Under the pieces are notes generated by a model. That model had not been told where the DNA came from. It was given only the letters and a program-made list of their open reading frames with translations, and ran no database searches. Shown here in pieces: positions 1-5,501 of a stretch of 6,321 nucleotides of DNA. Position numbers and translations under genes: made by a program. Source of the stretch: Candidatus Hydrogenedentota bacterium (lineage in GTDB: Bacteria; Hydrogenedentota; Hydrogenedentia; Hydrogenedentales; CAITNO01). The stretch covers positions 1 to 6,321 of the forward strand of contig SLFT01000055.1 of the NCBI GenBank assembly GCA_007124105.1, read 5' to 3'. Position 1 is the stretch's first letter; each line of letters starts with the position of its first letter.

Positions 1-1670
1 AAATGTAACCGTTCGTATTCATTTTCATCTATGTGACAAAGAAATGACCCATTATTATTCAAGAGGTTAGTATTGAGAGCGACACGATTCTCCATCATCG
101 CAAGCCAGCTGGAGTGCTGGTATTCATTTTTGTAGAGAAAACCGCTCGTTGCAGTATTGTATGGAGGATAAATATGAATGCACTCTATGTCGTTACGATA
201 TTTTTCCAGCACAACATTAAGCGCTTGATAGTTTTCGCTATGGATCAATAGTGCATCGGTTGTGCCGTCTATTTCGTTAATTGTTTCGATGATGCTTTCA
301 GAAATATTATTATCAAAATACTTCGTATCAATCATGAGTGTCGGATGCGCTTTCAGGAAAGCGGCGCGCCGCTCCTTCCTGCTTTTCCCATTGGTAAACA
401 GGTTGTCCTGTTCCTCATCAATGTGAAGCAGTTCCTTCCATTCCTTCCATTGGGCGTCGCACTTGGCGATGTCGGGATAAAAGCGTTCATCAATAACGCC
501 GACGGCGATGCAATAATGCGTCTCGGTAACAAACTTCCGTTTTTCCCAGAGCATTTTCTGGAAGGATTCGATCTGGTGGAGGAATTCGATGATGTCCATG
601 CCGACGGATTTTATGGCACGGGTAATCTGGAACCATCCTTCGGCGCGGTATTCGCCCGCCGCTTCCATTTCATCGAGATTCAACACTTCGTTCTTCAGAT
701 AGAAGTCCAGTTCCCGGGACAGGAACCCCTTCAGGTCTTTGTGGATGAAGAAGTCGGAGGTGTTCCGGCGCGTGTACTGGCGCAGGTGATGTTCGAGAAA
801 CGACACCGGCTCGTTATCGCTGTTTCTGCTGCGCTCCGCCGTCATGGCACGCAACGGCCTGTCCATCCCTTTCAGTTGTTCCGGCAGCGCCGCCACGGCG
901 TCGGCGCTGATCTTGTCCTGCTTGGCATTGCCGGGCCAGGTGATCGTTTCCTGCTCCGTCAACGGCCTGTACTCGAAGGGGATGACCAGTTGCCCCGTGT
1001 TTTCGTCCCAGGCCGTTTCCTTGACGCGGGGGATGAACAAGCGCTTGTCGCCCTTGACGTTGTTCTGTTCCACATCAGCGGCCACAAGTTTGAAATGCAC
1101 AGTTACGCCGTCGGCCGTGAAGGTGTAATCCTGAAAATGCTCCGCCGTCTTGATGTAATACTGGTCGTGATTGGCCCAGTGCAGATGCACCTCTTCGCCG
1201 TTGTAGGGGATGGCGTAATGCTCCCGCCTGGAATAGCGCCGCTTGGAAATGAAATCGCCGTCCTGATAGTAACGGCGGAAGAAACTGTACAGGTGGTTGA
1301 ATACATCCGCTTCCAGCGCGTCCAGATTCCGCGCGCCCGCCGCCTTGGCGCGGATGTTCAGGTAGCGCTTGCCGATTTCGGTTTCCTGAAATTTGATCAG
1401 ATTGCCGTCGCCGTCAAGGGCCTTACGGCCGAGGGTTTCCCTGATTTGCGCGTCCAGTTCGACCAGGGTCTGCGCCGCCCGCGCCTGGTCGGCAAGGGCG
1501 CCGCCATGCAGTTTCTTGGCAATGGCTTCGGGCAATTCTTCAGAAATGAACTTTTCCAGCGCGTCCCGCTTGTGGTTCATGATGCGGTAGACGCCGAAGT
1601 CCAGGTCCGCGCAGTCGAACTGAAACAGCTCGCGCAGCAGGCATTGAAATTTTTCCTGTGCCGTTGTCAA
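1..1670 (-). CDS. Type III-like site-specific DNA methyltransferase (Mod), N-terminal part, cut by left edge
   Basis: An open frame of 556 codons without a stop runs off the left edge, so the protein is incomplete. The TTG start (1668-1670) is chosen because AAGGAG lies 7 bases upstream (1678-1683) and the N-terminus MTTAQEKFQCLLRELFQF fits the family. Residues about 1-440 form the long N-terminal region of the large Mod-like methylases; conserved stretches are QDGDFISKRRYSRRE (136-150), YNGEEVHLHWANHDQYYIKT (156-175) and FLEHHLRQYTRRNTSDFFIH (291-310). The N6/N4 methyltransferase domain then begins, with motif IV as IYPPYNT (500-506), YQHSSWL (517-523) and FLCHIDENEYE (543-553). Established knowledge: beta-class enzymes carry motif IV (usually DPPY) before the SAM-binding motif I, so motif I should lie beyond the edge. 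The usual role is adenine methylation that protects the host from a partner Res endonuclease-helicase. Odd points: Tyr replaces the motif IV Asp, and composition changes sharply near position 345. The family call is firm; activity is doubtful. Confidence 0.88.
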   Translation of the reverse strand, partial: MTTAQEKFQCLLRELFQFDCADLDFGVYRIMNHKRDALEKFISEELPEAIAKKLHGGALADQARAAQTLVELDAQIRETLGRKALDGDGNLIKFQETEIGKRYLNIRAKAAGARNLDALEADVFNHLYSFFRRYYQDGDFISKRRYSRREHYAIPYNGEEVHLHWANHDQYYIKTAEHFQDYTFTADGVTVHFKLVAADVEQNNVKGDKRLFIPRVKETAWDENTGQLVIPFEYRPLTEQETITWPGNAKQDKISADAVAALPEQLKGMDRPLRAMTAERSRNSDNEPVSFLEHHLRQYTRRNTSDFFIHKDLKGFLSRELDFYLKNEVLNLDEMEAAGEYRAEGWFQITRAIKSVGMDIIEFLHQIESFQKMLWEKRKFVTETHYCIAVGVIDERFYPDIAKCDAQWKEWKELLHIDEEQDNLFTNGKSRKERRAAFLKAHPTLMIDTKYFDNNISESIIETINEIDGTTDALLIHSENYQALNVVLEKYRNDIECIHIYPPYNTATSGFLYKNEYQHSSWLAMMENRVALNTNLLNNNGSFLCHIDENEYERLH

Positions 1671-1677
1671 CGCGTTT

Positions 1678-1683
1678 CTCCTT
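1678..1683 (-). promoter_or_regulatory. Ribosome binding site of the methyltransferase gene (decides the TTG start)
   Basis: On the minus strand AAGGAG stands 7 bases before TTG at 1668-1670. No ATG is suitably placed: the first in-frame ATG is residue 31, inside conserved sequence. The strong Shine-Dalgarno match is the main reason for accepting TTG as the start. Confidence 0.75.
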
Positions 1684-1708
1684 AATTTCCTCACTGCACT
1701 CTGTTGTT

Positions 1709-1738
1709 ATCCTACGCCAACCTTTCCGTGAAATGCAA
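1709..1738 (-). promoter_or_regulatory. Weak candidate promoter for the methyltransferase gene
   Basis: On the minus strand TTGCAT (1733-1738) and TAGGAT (1709-1714) are separated by 18 bases. They match the sigma-70 boxes in 3 of 6 and 4 of 6 positions. Position is reasonable, giving a leader of roughly 30 bases, but the sequence match is poor and this could be chance. Confidence 0.25.
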
Positions 1739-1768
1739 CGCGCTAAATGCATACCGGAGGCCGTCTCC

Positions 1769-1814
1769 CTATTGATTCTTCAATAGAAGCGCGGGCCATG
1801 ACCTGTTGAAGAAT
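1769..1814. repeat. Nested, mutually exclusive inverted repeats between the BNR gene and the methyltransferase gene
   Basis: CTATTGA (1769-1775) and TCAATAG (1780-1786) form a perfect 7-bp inverted repeat around a 4-base loop. The right part of this element, ATTCTTCAATAG (1775-1786), is also complementary at 11 of 12 positions to CTGTTGAAGAAT (1803-1814) across 16 bases. The two folds share 1775-1786 and exclude each other. The element starts 13 bases past the BNR stop codon and lies about 100 bases upstream of the methyltransferase start. It has no T-run on the minus strand, so a classical intrinsic terminator is unlikely. A regulator-binding site or a 3'-end stabilising hairpin is possible. 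The repeats are seen; the role is inferred. Confidence 0.45.
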
Positions 1815-1827
1815 ATATGACGAAGTC

Positions 1828-2979
1828 TTATTCCCCATAAGCGATAATCGCCGCCTCCTCAAACACCGCCATCATGATGGTAGTCCGGCTGTTGGTGGTG
1901 TATATCAGATAGATTTTGTCGTTGTCGCCCTGGATTGCGTAGGGGTAGGCATGGGTGTTGTCGCCGCCCGCTATGATGCGCTTGTGCGGCCAGGTTTCGC
2001 CGTTGTCTGTGCTGACGGCAACGGCCAACGGTGTGCGATCGTTCATGTTGTCGTTATACACCAGCAACAGGTTGCCGTTGTGCAGTTTGATTAATTCCAC
2101 TGCCGAGTTGGGATTGGGGAACTCGGTGGGTTCCGCGTCGCTCCATGTGTGGCCGCCGTCGTTTGACGCGGCGCGCAGCATCCAGCCTTCCTCGGTGGGT
2201 TCGTAGCCGCCGCCGCGCCGCAGGAAACAGAACAGGTCGTTGTCCGTTGTCTGCACCACCTGTGCCTGCAAATTGCCGGTGGGCGACTTGATGCGGTTTG
2301 TTTCCGTCCATTCTCTCGTTTCCGGATTGTAGCGCAGGAAATAGCTGGCGGTGTCGTCGCCCACGTGTTGACGGTCCGCGCCGGTCTCGTGATACAGGGG
2401 CAGCAGGTAATCGCCGTCGTTCAACACGATGGGCTGTCCCCGTACCATGGAACCTTTTTCATCGGCTATTATGAAAGAATCAGACCATGTATGAGCGCCG
2501 TCTTCGGAAATCTTCGCCTTTACAACCGCGTGCGACCATGTCGGGCCGTACTGGTTGTTGTAGAACAGCCACACCAGCCCGTCCGGCGCCTGCCATACTA
2601 CGGGGTTGCCGACGCCTCGGAACGGGGTTGCCGCAATGGCTTCCGGCGGCGACCAGGTATCCATAATGTCCAGCGAGCGCAGCGTCCCTGTTCCCGGCTG
2701 GTTCCCTCCCAAGCGTTCCATGAGTTCCCGCTTCTGTCGTCGCGACCCATAGACGGCGGTTTCATCGGAGTATTCAAATTCGCCGCCGTAATAAGCGATG
2801 TACAGGTCGCCGTTTTCCAATTGCGTTATTGACGCGGGGTGTTTATAGGGTCCCGGATGTTCGGGGCCAAAGACGCGATGGATTTCGATGTTGGTGCGAA
2901 ATTGGGGCAACACCAAGTCTCCATGCGCGGAGAGCGAAATAAGTCCAATGGTCATGGCGGTTGCGATCAGGTAATTCAT
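1828..2979 (-). CDS. Secreted BNR/Asp-box (sialidase-like) protein
   Basis: A complete 383-residue protein. Residues 1-20 look like a signal peptide with a hydrophobic core and likely cleavage after A-H-G, so it should act in the periplasm or outside the cell. Three Asp-boxes (SxDxGxTW) mark a beta-propeller: 158-165 (SEDGAHTW), 272-279 (SNDGGHTW) and 323-330 (STDNGETW, with N for G at the fourth place). Family-typical blocks include GNPVVWQAPDG (124-134), RGQPIVLNDGDYLLPLYHE (180-198), FPNPNSAVELIKLHNGNLLL (287-306) and YPYAIQ (345-350). These place it in the BNR_2 sialidase-like superfamily. The FRIP motif of classical sialidases is not seen near the N-terminus, so sialic acid hydrolysis is unproven; action on another glycan, or binding only, remains possible. 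The ATG start is supported by AGAAGGA 8 bases upstream. The gene is codirectional with its neighbours, with gaps of 106 bases before it and 157 after. Confidence 0.85.
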   Translation of the reverse strand: MNYLIATAMTIGLISLSAHGDLVLPQFRTNIEIHRVFGPEHPGPYKHPASITQLENGDLYIAYYGGEFEYSDETAVYGSRRQKRELMERLGGNQPGTGTLRSLDIMDTWSPPEAIAATPFRGVGNPVVWQAPDGLVWLFYNNQYGPTWSHAVVKAKISEDGAHTWSDSFIIADEKGSMVRGQPIVLNDGDYLLPLYHETGADRQHVGDDTASYFLRYNPETREWTETNRIKSPTGNLQAQVVQTTDNDLFCFLRRGGGYEPTEEGWMLRAASNDGGHTWSDAEPTEFPNPNSAVELIKLHNGNLLLVYNDNMNDRTPLAVAVSTDNGETWPHKRIIAGGDNTHAYPYAIQGDNDKIYLIYTTNSRTTIMMAVFEEAAIIAYGE

Positions 2980-2987
2980 TGTATGGT

Positions 2988-3013
2988 TCCTTCTGGTTCA
3001 GGTTTCTGGTTCA
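2988..3013 (-). repeat. Tandem 10-base direct repeat covering the BNR gene's ribosome binding site
   Basis: TTCTGGTTCA occurs at 2991-3000 and again at 3004-3013 on the plus strand (TGAACCAGAA on the coding strand), with a 13-base period. The downstream copy runs into the Shine-Dalgarno sequence AGAAGGA (2988-2994), 8 bases before the ATG. It could be a recent short duplication, or a pair of binding sites close to the start codon; the sequence does not decide. Confidence 0.5.
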
Positions 3014-3019
3014 CCCACG

Positions 3020-3049
3020 TTGCACACTACTCTTAAAATCACTGCGCAA
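3020..3049. repeat. Inverted repeat upstream of the BNR gene (possible operator)
   Basis: TTGCACA (3020-3026) and TGCGCAA (3043-3049) are complementary over 7 positions, one of them a G-T pair, around 16 bases. The element lies between the stop of the parvulin-like gene and the BNR start, in the place expected for promoter control. No convincing -35/-10 pair was found in this 106-base gap, and no T-run that would make it a terminator. Confidence 0.3.
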
Positions 3050-3085
3050 GCCGGGCTGTTCGTTCTTCCATTCATACTTCGTATT

Positions 3086-4225
3086 TCAAAAAGCGGTCGG
3101 CCCCTGGGCATGACCGGGGTCGGGCAGGTTCTCTTCGTAGACTTCGACGTCCCGCTCGTCTCGGAGAATGCGCATCATCTTTGCTTTTAACAACGGCGCC
3201 GCCACGATTGGCCGCGCTTCTTCAAGGGTCAGCGCGCGTTCGGGCTGATGCTCCAACACGCGAAAGATAAGATAGGCGTCCGGCATCTGCATGGCCCTGG
3301 CGCGTCCTTCCCTGTCTTCCACCACCTGTTGATAGGCGGGCAGGTACACAGGCCCGACAATATCGCCGGGTTGCGCGCCGGAGGCCGCCGACCAGAAACC
3401 GCGGAACCGCTCGAGTTCCGGATTATTGGCAATATCGGATTGGATGATATAACCGACCTGCTGCGCTTCGTCCTGCTCGCGGTAGTATTGGATGATGTCG
3501 TCAAAGGATTCGCCCGCATCCACCTGTTCGCGTACCTGGGACGCCATTGCCGCGGCATCTTCCAGATGCGTTGGAAATCGGACGCCCAGAAAACTGATTT
3601 CCTCGAAAGTGGTCAGTTGTTCTTTCATGAACTGGTATTCCCGCTCGAGTTCGTTCGCGTCCAGGGTAATGCGCCCGTCGCGAAGGGCCTCCGCGGCAAG
3701 ATACTGAACGGCTTGCTCGCCCAGCAACTCCGCCAGTACACGGTCTGTGCCTTCCTCCACTGCGTCCTTGTTCAGCTGCAACAGCGCCGGGGTCAGGCCA
3801 TAGACCTCCATCAGCGGCGTCACCACGCCGGGCGGCGGCACCTCCATCTGCCAGGAATGACGCAGCATTTCAGCGTCGTCGCCGCGCCGCCGGAAGAACT
3901 CTTCACGGGCCGCGTCGCGTGATACCTCGATTTTGCCTTCCTCGGCAAGTTGACGACCCAAGGGCAATTTGATCCGTCGGTCTATGTGCTGATTCAGGAC
4001 GCGCAATAAATCGCTGCGATTGCGAATCATGGGACGTTCCGCGTCCGGCGTTTCCCGAATCAACTTGAACAAATCGCCTCGCGTAATATAGCGGTCGCCA
4101 ATTTTGGCGACGCGTATGCGATCCTTGTCGGTGAGTTGGCCGCAACCCAGCACAACCAGCGTGGCCAGCGCAAGCGCGGCAACTATCGCGCGGCGCACAG
4201 GAAAGTGTAAAAACAACATTGTCAT
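3086..4225 (-). CDS. SurA/parvulin-type peptidyl-prolyl isomerase-like lipoprotein
   Basis: A complete 379-residue protein. A basic, hydrophobic N-terminus ends in a lipobox VLGC with Cys28 as the lipidated residue; Gly follows it rather than Asp, which in Gram-negatives favours outer-membrane placement. Residues about 36-120 resemble the SurA N-terminal chaperone region (VAKIGDRYITRGDL at 39-52, then helices to EEFFRR). Residues about 205-335 resemble a parvulin (PpiC) domain, with FDDIIQYYREQ, ERFRGFW, GAQPGDIVGPVY (283-294) and DAYLIFRVLEHQPERALTLE (316-335). The usual parvulin glycine-rich GGxLG stretch is replaced by VGYIIQSDI, so isomerase activity may be weak or absent and a holdase/chaperone role is likely. 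Known relatives help fold exported proteins. The first of two close ATGs is chosen because AAGGA lies 5 bases upstream. The following gene encodes an exported protein, which is at least compatible with a folding role. Confidence 0.78.
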   Translation of the reverse strand: MTMLFLHFPVRRAIVAALALATLVVLGCGQLTDKDRIRVAKIGDRYITRGDLFKLIRETPDAERPMIRNRSDLLRVLNQHIDRRIKLPLGRQLAEEGKIEVSRDAAREEFFRRRGDDAEMLRHSWQMEVPPPGVVTPLMEVYGLTPALLQLNKDAVEEGTDRVLAELLGEQAVQYLAAEALRDGRITLDANELEREYQFMKEQLTTFEEISFLGVRFPTHLEDAAAMASQVREQVDAGESFDDIIQYYREQDEAQQVGYIIQSDIANNPELERFRGFWSAASGAQPGDIVGPVYLPAYQQVVEDREGRARAMQMPDAYLIFRVLEHQPERALTLEEARPIVAAPLLKAKMMRILRDERDVEVYEENLPDPGHAQGPTAF

Positions 4226-4227
4226 AC

Positions 4228-4264
4228 GTATCCTTATACCATGTTCCTATAGGGTAAGGATACC
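4228..4264 (-). promoter_or_regulatory. Leader hairpins that can mask or present the lipoprotein gene's ribosome binding site
   Basis: On the coding strand the Shine-Dalgarno AAGGA lies within TAAGGATAC (4228-4236). Its exact 9-base complement GTATCCTTA lies upstream (4255-4263), giving a stem with an 18-base loop that would hide the site. Two small alternative hairpins are also present: GTAT-AAGG-ATAC (4228-4239), which shows the ribosome binding site in its loop, and GGTA-TCCT-TACC (4253-4264), whose loop is complementary to the first. Between them is the palindrome CCTATAGG (4246-4253). The symmetry is seen directly; translational control is inferred. Confidence 0.45.
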
Positions 4265-4300
4265 ATGTCGCGCCTGGCCGATCCCACTTGCGCCCCGCAT

Positions 4301-4368
4301 AAAAAAACCGGCGCCCGTTATGTGGCCGAGGCCATATCGCCCACACCCTCGAGAACCGGCGCCAGCTT
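4301..4368 (-). terminator. Candidate intrinsic terminator after the racemase gene
   Basis: On the minus strand CTGGCGCC (4358-4365) can pair with GGCGCCGG (4308-4315) over 8 positions, including one G-U pair. GTT/AAC pairs extend the stem inward after one mismatch, and seven T residues (4301-4307) follow at once. The loop is long, about 36 bases, and itself contains TGGCCTCGGCCA (4322-4333). The left arm lies inside the last codons of the racemase gene. The T-run next to a GC-rich arm is typical, but the long loop lowers confidence. Confidence 0.5.
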
Positions 4369-5490
4369 GTTGCATTTTTGTTTTACGGACGCCTGGAACT
4401 CTTCGAGCGGCGGTTCAACGACCTTGGTGATATAACGGCAGTTCATCAGGTGAAGCAGCGCCGCGTAGTTCAGTCGAAATTCGATGGTGTCGCCCACCTT
4501 CAGCCCGCCCGGGTCGTCGCCCAGATTTACCACGGTAATGTCGCTGCTCGCGCCGGCTATCTGATGCTCCGGATTAAGCGGCGTCAACCCGGAAATATCG
4601 GTGTCCAGCTGGCCCACCCCGATAAGGGCGCGATAGCCACGCTGTCCAGGCGGCAGATCGCCCGTCGGCGCTGGTTGGTCGGAGGCAAACGGCGCAATGC
4701 TCGGGGCGTCGGCAGAGGGCGCAAGCCCTTTCTCCTTCAACTCGGCAATTTCCCCGCGAAGCAGCACCACATCATCGCGCAGACCCGGCAGCACGCCGCC
4801 GTTAATAAGGTCTGAACCAAGAAACAACGCCTCGCCAATGCGGAAATGATTGATCCCCTTGGGCACGCGCCCATCAAGCAAAAGCGGCAGGGTTGCGCTC
4901 GAGCCCGCTGAAATGAGCGGCAGTGTGTGCTCGAATTTCAGCTCGAGCAGTTCCCGATACAAAACCAGTTGCATGAGCTGGTCCATATTCGGGGCCACGC
5001 CCGCGAGACAGCCCAGGTTGGCGCCGATGCCCAATACTTCGATATTCGGGAGGTTAAAAACAGACTTGTAGAAGTTCATCAGGGAACCCGGCAGAATCCC
5101 TTCGCGCAAGTCGCCCAGCTCGATCATAATAATTACATGATGCGTCTTGTCTTGTCGGTGCGCCGCCTCCTGCAACGCCACAATGGTTTCCTTTTCGCTG
5201 TTCAAACTGACCGAGGCCAGACGCACTACATCCTCGATTACCGACGGGCCCGGCACACGGAGGTACCATCCCTCATATTCGGGGAGAATGCGCTTCATGG
5301 CGCTCAGATTGGACAAGCGCGAGTCGCCTATCGAGGTCGCCCCGATATACTTCAGCGCCTTCAGGACATCTGTTTGCCCGCACAGCACCTTGGAGACCGC
5401 GGTCCACGACGCGTCATGCTTTTTCATCCACCCGTTGATAACCTCGAAATTATGCAGCAGGGCGTCAAGGTTGATTGTTACACGATTCAT
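4318..5490 (-). CDS. Alanine/ornithine racemase-family PLP-dependent enzyme
   Basis: A complete 390-residue protein of the fold-type III PLP family that includes clostridial ornithine racemase (Orr). Such enzymes interconvert L- and D-amino acids in the cytoplasm. The PLP-binding lysine is expected at K34 in TAVSKVLCG (30-38). Family blocks follow in order: GDSRLSNL (55-62), IIMIELGDLREGI (120-132), GIGANLGC (154-161), ISAGSSATLPLLL (193-205), INHFRIGEALFLG (213-225), GVGQLDTDISGLTPL (291-305), GASSDITVVNLGD (313-325) and VGDTIEFRLNYAALL (332-346). The match to Orr is good, but substrate preference (ornithine, alanine, another amino acid) cannot be read from sequence. The usual length is near 350, so the last 40 or so residues are an extension. 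The ATG start is backed by GAGGTG 5 bases upstream (5496-5501). It overlaps the MarR-GNAT gene by 26 bases, implying cotranscription and probably coupled translation. Confidence 0.88.
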   Translation of the reverse strand: MNRVTINLDALLHNFEVINGWMKKHDASWTAVSKVLCGQTDVLKALKYIGATSIGDSRLSNLSAMKRILPEYEGWYLRVPGPSVIEDVVRLASVSLNSEKETIVALQEAAHRQDKTHHVIIMIELGDLREGILPGSLMNFYKSVFNLPNIEVLGIGANLGCLAGVAPNMDQLMQLVLYRELLELKFEHTLPLISAGSSATLPLLLDGRVPKGINHFRIGEALFLGSDLINGGVLPGLRDDVVLLRGEIAELKEKGLAPSADAPSIAPFASDQPAPTGDLPPGQRGYRALIGVGQLDTDISGLTPLNPEHQIAGASSDITVVNLGDDPGGLKVGDTIEFRLNYAALLHLMNCRYITKVVEPPLEEFQASVKQKCNKLAPVLEGVGDMASAT

Positions 5491-5501
5491 TTTTCCACCT
5501 C
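5465..5501 (-). promoter_or_regulatory. Gene overlap and internal ribosome binding site coupling MarR-GNAT to the racemase
   Basis: The racemase ATG (5488-5490) and its Shine-Dalgarno GAGGTG (5496-5501) both lie inside the last codons of the MarR-GNAT gene, which stops with TGA at 5465-5467. Ribosomes ending the first gene finish 26 bases beyond the second start, a layout common for translationally coupled genes. Confidence 0.7.

Noticed and set aside
1..345. A frameshift or separate gene in the AT-rich part of the methyltransferase
   Set aside because: Every codon in the frame was read and no stop or shift was found; family similarity runs on through the composition change.
345..1685. A 446-codon open frame on the plus strand
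   Set aside because: It lies exactly opposite, in register with, the methyltransferase gene. It is open because the GC-rich gene lacks the codons that would give stops on the other strand. Its translation is low-complexity in character and resembles no family, whereas the minus strand has clear conserved motifs and a ribosome binding site.
1769..1814. Intrinsic terminator for the BNR gene
   Set aside because: The hairpins exist, but no T-run follows on the minus strand, so it is listed as a repeat of unknown role.
3248..3922. A 224-codon open frame on the plus strand
   Set aside because: Antisense shadow of the parvulin-like lipoprotein gene, with no ribosome binding site or recognisable domain.
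4226..4260. TATAAG and TATAGG as -10 boxes for the lipoprotein gene
   Set aside because: TATAAG overlaps the ribosome binding site and would leave almost no leader. Neither box has a credible -35 partner at normal spacing.
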